A DNA stretch of 19,719 nt from JABMMZ01 sp044368575 (GTDB taxonomy: Bacteria; Bacteroidota; Bacteroidia; NS11-12g; UBA955). Within the stretch, counting starts at the first letter, position 1. The number at the start of each line of letters is the position of its first letter. The position numbers and the translations under genes were made by a program. The notes below the pieces were generated by a model, which saw only the letters and a program-made list of their open reading frames with translations, was not told where the DNA came from and searched no databases. The stretch covers positions 1 to 19,719 of the forward strand of contig JBIPPH010000038.1 in NCBI GenBank assembly GCA_044368575.1, in the 5' to 3' direction. Positions 7,688 through 15,751 of the stretch are shown here, piece after piece.

Positions 7688-8563
7688 ATGTTATTAAAAG
7701 AGCCTCTTTTTATTCCTGGTAAAATATACAACCGACGTAAGGATATTCATGAGGTGTTTGGTGGCAATTGGCAGAATGGGATTGTGACTAGTGCTAAAAT
7801 GCCTTACATTTTTATTTTTACTGGTAGTAAAGGTAAGGTTCATGGCTATCAAGATGGTTGGGATAACCCTAATGTGTATTCTTATACTGGTGAGGGCCAA
7901 AAGGGTGACATGCAATTTACGCGTGGCAATTTGGCGCTTCGTGAACACATAAAAGAGGGTAAACGTGTTTTTTTATTTAAGGCTTTAGGTCATGATGGTT
8001 TGATAGAGTTCGAAGCTGAAATGGAGTTTATTGATTTTGGTTATTTTAGAACTTTAGATACCGATGGCAAAGATCGTAATGGCATTAAATTCTTATTTAA
8101 AAAAGTTGGCGCTTCAATTCCTGTGATTAATGATCTTTTACTAGCAAGTGATGTTGGTATTCCTGAATCGTTTATTGAAACCACTGAAAAAGTTGGATTA
8201 TTGACTACAAGGGTTGGACAGGGTTTGTATAGAAAACGTATTATCCACCGCTGGGAATACCAATGTGCCGTAACTGGTTTTAATAAACTTGATACCTTAA
8301 TTGCCTCTCATATTTTACCTTGGGCAGATTCCAATAACGAACAACGCTTAGATGTAAATAATGGCCTCTTATTATCCCCTACTTATGACGCCCTCTTCGA
8401 CAGACATTACATCAGTTTCGAAAACTCTGGCAAAATTATTTTATCTGATAGCATAAGCACCAAAGCTTATGAGTCTATTGGTATAACAGGGAAAGAGTTG
8501 ATTCAAAAATTAAATAGTGATAATCACTTCTATTTAGATATCCATAGGGGAAATTTGAAATAA
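7688..8563 (+). CDS. SRA-HNH modification-dependent (type IV-like) restriction endonuclease
   Basis: This 291-residue protein has an N-terminal YDG/SRA-like domain at about residues 5-145. Its signatures are RRKDIHEVFGGNWQNGI, IFIFTGSKG, HGYQDGW, GEGQKGDMQF and GNLAL. A C-terminal HNH nuclease domain at about 180-245 shows YQCAVTGF, the catalytic ASHILPW (His208), NNGLLLSPTYDALFD and the following His240. SRA domains flip out and read modified cytosine, and SRA-HNH enzymes such as TagI and ScoMcrA cut DNA bearing it. The expected role is therefore cleavage of phage or foreign DNA with 5-methyl- or 5-hydroxymethylcytosine; the exact base cannot be told. The ATG at 7688 is preferred, as an upstream TTG start would lie inside the promoter. 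Base composition changes within the gene, from G/T-rich in the SRA half to C-rich in the HNH half. Confidence 0.9.
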   Translation: MLLKEPLFIPGKIYNRRKDIHEVFGGNWQNGIVTSAKMPYIFIFTGSKGKVHGYQDGWDNPNVYSYTGEGQKGDMQFTRGNLALREHIKEGKRVFLFKALGHDGLIEFEAEMEFIDFGYFRTLDTDGKDRNGIKFLFKKVGASIPVINDLLLASDVGIPESFIETTEKVGLLTTRVGQGLYRKRIIHRWEYQCAVTGFNKLDTLIASHILPWADSNNEQRLDVNNGLLLSPTYDALFDRHYISFENSGKIILSDSISTKAYESIGITGKELIQKLNSDNHFYLDIHRGNLK

Positions 8564-8598
8564 TTAAATTTTATTGATCCCCCCCTTTTTAGGGGTAT

Positions 8599-8629
8599 TG
8601 CGTAGTTATTAGTTTTAATATACATTTGT
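8599..8629 (+). promoter_or_regulatory. Bacteroidota-type promoter for the T9SS-secreted protein gene
   Basis: TTG at 8599-8601 and TACATTTG at 8622-8629 are separated by 20 bases, the same elements and spacing as the promoter at 7651-7681. The start of transcription would be near 8634, leaving a leader of about 20 bases before the ATG at 8653. Confidence 0.6.
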
Positions 8630-8652
8630 ATACAAGCTTGTAATTTAACAAC

Positions 8653-11600
8653 ATGCAAAAAACTATAACAATAACGCTACTTATATTTTATTCATTTATT
8701 GCAAAAGCCAGCCCTCTGAAGCAAAATAAATCTGAAGTAAATAATATTGTTAATAATTCAATTTACTTTACTGAAAACAAAGGCCAAGTTTGTAACCAAA
8801 ACAATGAGCTACGAAGTGACGTGAAATTTATAGGGGTTACACCTTTCGAAAATTTAATTATAGCTGACAATGGTTTTTCACACCAATTAAGAAGACATTC
8901 TAAAGCAGACCAAAAAAACGAATCCTATAGAGTAGATATCAAATGGTTAGGTTGTAAAAAATCATATGAAATAACCCCTAAGTCTGAAGCCCTTTTTTAC
9001 ACCAACTTTTATAATTTAAATCACACACAAAATCCAATTTTAAAAGTAAACAACTATAGTCGCGTATTACTAAAAAATATCTATGAAGGTATTGATGTTG
9101 AATTTTATGATAATGGCACTAATATAGAGTATGATTACATTTTAAATCCGGGTGCAGATTTTAAATCTATTCAAATTGAAATTAAAGGTAGCGATGTTAG
9201 CATAAACAAAGAGGGCGATTTAGTAATGCAAACCCCTATGGGTGTTATTAGTGAATCATCACCAAAGGTGTTTCAAAATGGAGAGTTGATAAAGAGCAAA
9301 TGGATACAATTAAGGAACAATGTTTTTGGTTTTGAAATAGAAGCTTTTGATCAACATATACCATTGGTTATTGATCCTATATCCAGAGTTTGGGGCACTT
9401 ATTATGGTGATATTAATAGTGATTTAATTAAAAAATCTTGTATTGATCAATTAAATAAAATATATGTATCTGGCAGCACCTATTCAAGCAATAATATTGC
9501 AACAAATGGATCATTTAGTAATAATTATTCAGGAAGTGCAGATGGATTCATTCTAAAAATAAATTCAAATGGTAATCGCATTTGGTGCACATACATTGGA
9601 GGAAATTATGCAGATGATATTAATGAAATAGGTTTAAATGCTAATAAACTATATATAACAGGTACAACTTATTCAGATAACAACATTGCAACATCAAATG
9701 CTTATAAAAATTACCACAACAGTAAAAACAATAATTTTTCAGATGGTTTTATAGAGAAATTTGACACAGCAGGATTTAGAATATGGGGAACTTACTATGG
9801 AGGTCCAATTGGTGATACAAATGAATCTTTTAATGACTTTGATTTTGACAGTAAAAACAATTTGATTTTAACAGGAACAGCAGAATACAAATGGCTGGGA
9901 ACACCAGGTGTATTTAGCCAATATACAAATAATACTAATACTTGGGAAAGCATTATTGTTAAATTCGATTCAAGCGGACAAAGAATATTTTGTTCATACT
10001 TTAATGGCACCAATATGAGTACAGGTATAACCAATATAAAGGTTGGACTCAATGACAGTTTCTATGTTTCTGGTAATTCAAACTCAACACAAGGAATAGC
10101 TACCTCCGGAACATTCTCTCAGGGTCCAAGGGGTTTAAACGATTTATTTATCGTTAAATTTACCCCAACATGTCAAAGAATATGGGGTACTTATTTTGGC
10201 GGTTCAGGCAATGAAGAATGCCAAGATTTAAATATTGATAATTTAGACAATGTGTATTGTTATGGCAACACAACTTCAATAAATTTACCTAAAACCCATA
10301 AAGTTCACCAAGATAGTTTATGGGGCGGGAATAACGATGCTTTTATAGTTAAAATAAATAAAAGGGGGTGGCTGGTCTGGAGTTCTTATTTTGGTGGCGA
10401 ACAAAACGAATCACCAAGTACAATATTAATTAATAACAGTAGTAATTTATTTATATGTGGTGAGACATTCTCCAAGTTAAACATATCAATCAAAGGCACA
10501 TATCAAGATTCTTTAGCATCAAAGTATAGTACTGGACAAGATGGATATTTTGCTAAATTTGACAGTACAGGCACTTGTTCCTGGAGCACATATTATGGCG
10601 GTGCTCAAAATGATTACATTAGATCTATAATCACTGATAAAAACAACAATATTTATATTTTTGGTGCAACTGGTTCATTAAATAATATTGTTACCAATTC
10701 AAGCCACCAATCATCGTTTGGTGGTTTTATTGATGGCTTCATTGTAAAATTTGGAGATTGTAAAACTACCAATACTACAATAACTCAAAAAGCATGTAAA
10801 CAATATACCTGGAAAGGTAAAACTTACACAACTAGTGGAACTTATACTTATTCAACCAGCAATTACATTGGTTGTGACTCAATTGTTACATTAAACCTCA
10901 CTATTGTGAACACAACTGGTGCTGTAGTTAAATTAACGTCATGTGATTCTATTAAATGGAAGAATCAAACAATTAAGAATAGTGTGATATTGTTTGACAC
11001 ACTTAAAAACTTTCGACAGTGCGATTCAATTGTTGAATTCCAAATACAAATATTTAAAAGCACTATAAACAAGATTAATATTACAGCTTGTGATTCATTT
11101 ATTTGGAAGAATTTTATATTTAAAAATAGTGTTGTAATAAGAGATACTTTCAAAACTTATTTAGGCTGTGATTCCATTCAAGTTTTAGATTTAAAAATAA
11201 ATAAAAAATCAAATAGCTCAATTACAGCTAAAGCCTGTAAAAATTATACTTGGGAAGGCTCTACTTATTATCAAACTGGCGTTTACACAAAACATTACAA
11301 TAATTATAAAAATTGTGATTCAACTGTAACACTTGATTTAACTATTGGTGGCTTCATTTTTGATTCCATCTCCATTAATTCATGTAAAAAACAATATTTG
11401 TGGAGAAACATAATTGCTACAAATTCAGGCTGGTTTTATGACACTGCTAAAACTACAAATGCTTGTGATACTATTCATTGCTTAAATTTGAATTTAACTC
11501 CTTTATTAGTCATTAAGCAACCTGCAACACAGTATTTAAATTTAAATGATACTGCTTATTTTGTGGTTGTTTGCAATGACAGTAACGCTAATTATAAGTG

Positions 11601-12327
11601 GCAGATGGACACTGGGAATGGTTGGTTTAATTTAGATAACTCTACCATTATTAAAGGATCTAATAATGATTCACTAAGAATTGATGGTAAACTAAAATTT
11701 GATGGTTTTAAATTCCGTTGCATAGTGTATTTACAGAATTGTTCTGACACTAGTGATACTGCTAATTTATTCCTTTGCCCCAAAATTTTAAAGCAACCTA
11801 TAAAGAAATATGTTGGCAAAGGTAACAATACCTCCTTTTTTATCTTGACGGATATCAAAAATGCTAAATACCAGTGGCAGGCAAATTCTGGCAATGGTTA
11901 TGTAAACTTAGTTAATGACCAAATGTATTCAGGTGTTAATGATTCAATTTTAAACATCAGTAATATTAACAGTTTAGAACGCACTACCATATACAGATGT
12001 TTAGTAAGTACAAATAACTGTAGTGCTTTATCAGACACCGCTGTATTATTTGTATTACTTGAAGTAAGAAAGAATTTATGCAATGAATATTCTTTTGTTA
12101 ACGTATACCCTAACCCAACTAAACATTATGTAAATGTAATCTTACCATCTGATAAAGTTGGCTTACCATACAAAATCATAGCTGACAATGCTGGAATTAT
12201 TAAAACAGGATTTATTCAAAGTGAAGAATCAAAAATAGATTTCACAGAATACACTTCTGGAGTATATTTGTTAGTTATAGGCTATGACCTATTAGATTGT
12301 TTTAAAATTGTAAAGATTACTGATTAA
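8653..12327 (+). CDS. large T9SS-secreted protein: N-terminal beta domain, SBBP propeller, Cys-paired repeats, Ig-like domains
   Basis: This 1224-residue protein has a signal peptide with probable cleavage after AKA (residues 17-19). Residues 35-245 form the beta-rich domain usual in front of SBBP repeats, with FTENKGQV and GIDVEFYDNGTNIEYDY. Residues 246-703 contain seven propeller blades with WGTYYGG, long loops and DGFI.KFDS.G, which suits a closed seven-bladed propeller. Residues 708-950 hold five repeats of about 45 residues, each with an early Cys and a late CDS(I/T) Cys, probably disulfide-bonded. Two Ig-like domains follow (about 951-1140), each with KWQ.D.G.G or QWQANSGNG and a D.L.I strand. 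The end is a T9SS type A sorting domain with YPNPT at 1152-1156 and a final SGVYLLVI strand. It should be exported through the outer membrane and attached or released. An adhesin role is inferred. It is the only non-defence gene among its neighbours. Confidence 0.85.
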   Translation: MQKTITITLLIFYSFIAKASPLKQNKSEVNNIVNNSIYFTENKGQVCNQNNELRSDVKFIGVTPFENLIIADNGFSHQLRRHSKADQKNESYRVDIKWLGCKKSYEITPKSEALFYTNFYNLNHTQNPILKVNNYSRVLLKNIYEGIDVEFYDNGTNIEYDYILNPGADFKSIQIEIKGSDVSINKEGDLVMQTPMGVISESSPKVFQNGELIKSKWIQLRNNVFGFEIEAFDQHIPLVIDPISRVWGTYYGDINSDLIKKSCIDQLNKIYVSGSTYSSNNIATNGSFSNNYSGSADGFILKINSNGNRIWCTYIGGNYADDINEIGLNANKLYITGTTYSDNNIATSNAYKNYHNSKNNNFSDGFIEKFDTAGFRIWGTYYGGPIGDTNESFNDFDFDSKNNLILTGTAEYKWLGTPGVFSQYTNNTNTWESIIVKFDSSGQRIFCSYFNGTNMSTGITNIKVGLNDSFYVSGNSNSTQGIATSGTFSQGPRGLNDLFIVKFTPTCQRIWGTYFGGSGNEECQDLNIDNLDNVYCYGNTTSINLPKTHKVHQDSLWGGNNDAFIVKINKRGWLVWSSYFGGEQNESPSTILINNSSNLFICGETFSKLNISIKGTYQDSLASKYSTGQDGYFAKFDSTGTCSWSTYYGGAQNDYIRSIITDKNNNIYIFGATGSLNNIVTNSSHQSSFGGFIDGFIVKFGDCKTTNTTITQKACKQYTWKGKTYTTSGTYTYSTSNYIGCDSIVTLNLTIVNTTGAVVKLTSCDSIKWKNQTIKNSVILFDTLKNFRQCDSIVEFQIQIFKSTINKINITACDSFIWKNFIFKNSVVIRDTFKTYLGCDSIQVLDLKINKKSNSSITAKACKNYTWEGSTYYQTGVYTKHYNNYKNCDSTVTLDLTIGGFIFDSISINSCKKQYLWRNIIATNSGWFYDTAKTTNACDTIHCLNLNLTPLLVIKQPATQYLNLNDTAYFVVVCNDSNANYKWQMDTGNGWFNLDNSTIIKGSNNDSLRIDGKLKFDGFKFRCIVYLQNCSDTSDTANLFLCPKILKQPIKKYVGKGNNTSFFILTDIKNAKYQWQANSGNGYVNLVNDQMYSGVNDSILNISNINSLERTTIYRCLVSTNNCSALSDTAVLFVLLEVRKNLCNEYSFVNVYPNPTKHYVNVILPSDKVGLPYKIIADNAGIIKTGFIQSEESKIDFTEYTSGVYLLVIGYDLLDCFKIVKITD

Positions 12328-12468
12328 ATAATAATTCAACCTATTTTAAAATAATTCCTTTAACAAATTTGAATTCATATTATTCATAAATTTACATGAA
12401 AATTCGAATTTTTGAAACAATATACTTTAAGTAAAGTTAAATCAATTAAAAGCAGAATTTAAAATAAA

Positions 12469-15400
12469 ATGCAAACAAAATTTTTCACAAATAAAGAAGA
12501 CAACTCCCTTTTAAAAAGATTCATTGGTGCATTTGAAAACATGAATGTATATCAGTTTGATTCTTTGGTTGGTTATTTCAGGTCTTCTGGTTATTTCAAA
12601 CTAAGACCATACCTGCAAAAGGTACCTAAAATTAGAATTTTAGTTGGCATAAATGTAGATGAAATAATTTCAAAATATCATGCTCAAGGACTTCTTTTTT
12701 CAAAAGATGCAGAAAAAACGAGATGTGAAATCCTAGAAGACTTGAGAAACGATATTCAAGATTCACCTTATGATAAGTATGTTGAAGAAGGCATAATTCA
12801 ATTTATAGAAGATGTTTTAGATCAAAAATTAGAAATAAGGGCACATCCAACAAAAAAACTACATGCAAAAATTTATATTTTTAAACCTGAAATTTGGAAT
12901 GAATATAATGTAGGGGAAGTTATTACTGGTTCGTCGAATTTGACGGTTGCTGGTCTTGGAGTGAATGATGCTTCAAAAAACTACGAATTCAATGTCTTAC
13001 TTCGTGATTATAACGAAGTAAAATTTGCCAGTGAGGAATTTGACGAATTATGGGCGGAATCGATTTCAATCCTTCCATTTGATATTGAAGGATTGAAGGC
13101 AAAAACATATCTGCGTTCTGACATCACGGCACGTCAAATTTATTATAAATTTTTGATCGAATATTTTGGAAAAGCTATTGATTTTGATCCTAATTCAGTT
13201 GCAGATTTACCTCAAGGCTTTAAAAGACTAAACTACCAAGTAGACGCAGTTGAACAAGGGTATAGACTGATGATGAAGCACAACGGTGTTTTTTTAAGTG
13301 ATGTAGTTGGTACAGGGAAGACAGTTGTAGCTACTCTTATCGCTAAAAAATTCTTTTTCCAAAATGGATTTCCTGAGCATCTCTCTAGGACATTAGTTGT
13401 TATGCCTCCTGCGCTAGAAGAAAATTGGACTGAGACTACAGCCAAGTTTGGTCTTTCTAATGTAGATTTTATTACTAGCGGCTCACTCCATAAGATTGGC
13501 AACAAAATGGATAAATACGATCTAATTATTGTGGATGAAGCACATAAATTTAGAAATAATACATCAGAATCATATGCAGAATTACAAAAGATTTGTAAGG
13601 CTCCAGCTGCGAGAATACTAGACGATGAGAGTAGAGCTCAAAAAAAGGTTTTGTTACTGTCTGCGACTCCATTGAACAATCGTCCTGAAGATATAAGAAA
13701 CCAGGTAATGCTTTTCCAGGATGGAAAAAGAACAACACTTGATGTTCCTAATTTAACTAGTTACTTCAACGATAAAATAAAAATTTGGAAAGAAATATCT
13801 AAAGATGAAATACAAGTAGCAAAGCCCAAAATAGAAAATTTATATTCTGATATCAGGGATAAAATCATAGCTCCATTAACAGTAAGAAGAACTAGAACTG
13901 ATTTAAGGGAGCATCCAATGTATAAAAAGGATTTAGATGACCAAGGAATTAAATTCCCAGAAGTCCAGGCTCCTCATAAAGTGCTTTATGAACTGGATTT
14001 TGAACTTGAGGATTTATATGATGAAACCTTAAAATTATTGTCTGATAAAAAAAATGGCTTCACATTTAATAGATATCGTGCGATTGGTTTCTTAAAGACT
14101 GAGCATAAACAGAAATACAAAGCAGCTGACTTGGCATCAGAACAACTGGCGAACATTATGAGAATATTATTAGCCAAAAGAATCGATTCAAGCTTTTATG
14201 CATTTACTAACACTTTAAAGAGATTTATGGATGCCACACATGCAATGATAAAAATGCGAGATAATGATAGAATCATAATTGCTCCAAACTTAAAAGGAAA
14301 GGTAAGTGAGTACATTATGAACGATCAAGAAGATGAGTTAGATGCAATTATTACTGAGCTAGAAAAAACAGACCCTACAATTACAGTTTGCAATGTTTCC
14401 GCCTTTGAAGATGGTTTCTTTGAAGGGCTTGAACGAGATTTCAATTATTTGACCAGTTTATATAGTCGCTGGTCTGAAATTACGACTGACCCTAAACTTG
14501 ATAAGTTCAAAGGGTATCTAAAAAAGATCCTTAAAGAACCATACAATGTAGAAGGAAAATTAGTTGTTTTTTCTGAGTCTAAAGAAACAACATCATACCT
14601 TGTTAAAAAATTAGATGAGGCTGGTTTCAAAGGAATCATTGATGTTGATGCAGGCAATAGAAATCAAAGGATGCCAACCGTTCGAGCAAATTTTGATGCC
14701 AATGCCGATGCTTCAATCAGAAAGAATGATTTTAATGTAATCATAACAACAGAAGTGTTAGCAGAAGGTGTAAACCTTCATAGAGCCAATGTGATTGTAA
14801 ATTATGATACACCCTGGAATAGTACTAGGCTAATGCAGCGCATCGGTCGTATTAATCGTATAGGTTCTGTTGCGGATGAAGTGCACATTTTCAACTTCTA
14901 CCCAACATCCAAAGTAGAAGATCAAATTGAATTAAAGAAAAAAGCGATTTTTAAATTACAAGCCTTTCACTCAGCGCTAGGGGAAGATTCACAAATTTAT
15001 TCAGACGATGAAGAGGTAGACACTTTTGGTCTTTTTGAAACGCCACCTTCAGAAGAACGAGACGAAACCCTTTCCTACCTGATGGAGCTGAGAAAGTTTA
15101 AAGAAGATTTCCCCTCAGAATTTCGCGAAATTAAGAAGATGCCAATGCGCATGCGTGTTGCTGTCGAAGAGGCATCTTTGAGCAAATCCTCTTTTTGCTA
15201 TTTGAAAAATCAAACTGGTAGCTCGTTCATGCTTGTTAAAGAGAATGAGGTAATAGAAGCTTCATTTATTAAAATGGCAGGAACACTGAAATCAAATATT
15301 GATAAAGTATCAGTTCAACCCTTGCCGGAATTCCATCATGATTTGGTTTCGCAGGCTATAAAAGATTTCGAAAGAAAAATGTCTGATGCTCCTGTTGAAC

Positions 15401-15750
15401 AAATTGCTATTGATACAAACAAAAGCCCACAAGAGAAACAAGCCATGTCATTGCTTACAACATTCGTTAATGCTCAATTCCTGGATCAAGAGGATATAGA
15501 CCTCATAAGACTTGGTCAACAGTGCATTGCTGAACAAACATTTACTCCCATGCAAAGGGAGCTGGCTCAATTGGCGCGTAATGTAAAGAAGACCCCTGTT
15601 TCACCTGAAACCATTGCCGAATCGATACTGAGCATTTTAAAAAAATATCCTGTTCATGCAGTTACCTCCAACAAAACTCAAGCTCATAAAAAAATTAAAA
15701 CTACAAGCGAATTGACGCCCAAAGTGATTTTAACACAGACATACTACTAA
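12469..15750 (+). CDS. PLD-nuclease and SNF2-type helicase fusion, putative restriction subunit
   Basis: This 1093-residue protein has an N-terminal phospholipase D-type nuclease domain (about residues 1-200). Its HxK motif is LHAKIYIF (His132, Lys134), followed by GSSNLT (154-159). One such motif per chain implies a dimeric active site, as in BfiI. A superfamily 2 helicase core follows: Q-like region LNYQVDAVEQG (254-264), Walker A VVGTGKT (279-285), DEAH (356-359), motif III SATPLNN (398-404), TEVLAEGVNLH in motif V, and QRIGRINRIG (790-799) as motif VI. The last 230 residues are unassigned and mostly helical. The stop is 1 base before the methyltransferase start, so translation is coupled. 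The likely role is ATP-driven translocation and cleavage of unmethylated DNA with its partner. The 141 bases upstream contain a 14-base palindrome (aaaattcgaatttt, 12399-12412) but no convincing promoter. Confidence 0.85.
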   Translation: MQTKFFTNKEDNSLLKRFIGAFENMNVYQFDSLVGYFRSSGYFKLRPYLQKVPKIRILVGINVDEIISKYHAQGLLFSKDAEKTRCEILEDLRNDIQDSPYDKYVEEGIIQFIEDVLDQKLEIRAHPTKKLHAKIYIFKPEIWNEYNVGEVITGSSNLTVAGLGVNDASKNYEFNVLLRDYNEVKFASEEFDELWAESISILPFDIEGLKAKTYLRSDITARQIYYKFLIEYFGKAIDFDPNSVADLPQGFKRLNYQVDAVEQGYRLMMKHNGVFLSDVVGTGKTVVATLIAKKFFFQNGFPEHLSRTLVVMPPALEENWTETTAKFGLSNVDFITSGSLHKIGNKMDKYDLIIVDEAHKFRNNTSESYAELQKICKAPAARILDDESRAQKKVLLLSATPLNNRPEDIRNQVMLFQDGKRTTLDVPNLTSYFNDKIKIWKEISKDEIQVAKPKIENLYSDIRDKIIAPLTVRRTRTDLREHPMYKKDLDDQGIKFPEVQAPHKVLYELDFELEDLYDETLKLLSDKKNGFTFNRYRAIGFLKTEHKQKYKAADLASEQLANIMRILLAKRIDSSFYAFTNTLKRFMDATHAMIKMRDNDRIIIAPNLKGKVSEYIMNDQEDELDAIITELEKTDPTITVCNVSAFEDGFFEGLERDFNYLTSLYSRWSEITTDPKLDKFKGYLKKILKEPYNVEGKLVVFSESKETTSYLVKKLDEAGFKGIIDVDAGNRNQRMPTVRANFDANADASIRKNDFNVIITTEVLAEGVNLHRANVIVNYDTPWNSTRLMQRIGRINRIGSVADEVHIFNFYPTSKVEDQIELKKKAIFKLQAFHSALGEDSQIYSDDEEVDTFGLFETPPSEERDETLSYLMELRKFKEDFPSEFREIKKMPMRMRVAVEEASLSKSSFCYLKNQTGSSFMLVKENEVIEASFIKMAGTLKSNIDKVSVQPLPEFHHDLVSQAIKDFERKMSDAPVEQIAIDTNKSPQEKQAMSLLTTFVNAQFLDQEDIDLIRLGQQCIAEQTFTPMQRELAQLARNVKKTPVSPETIAESILSILKKYPVHAVTSNKTQAHKKIKTTSELTPKVILTQTYY

Positions 15751-15751
15751 T

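Noticed and set aside
8583..8596. cccct-tttt-agggg hairpin as a terminator of the SRA-HNH gene
   Set aside because: A 5-bp stem without a following T-run is too weak to support the call.
8604..8620. Possible remnant of the MITE-like terminal repeat (tagttattagtt)
   Set aside because: Only 12 AT-rich bases match, and neither the 18-mer nor an opposite end is present, so chance is likely.
8599..8640. dif-like recombination site near the skew change (atatacatttgtatac)
   Set aside because: The expected XerD arm is missing, and the sequence is better explained as the promoter box TACATTTG.
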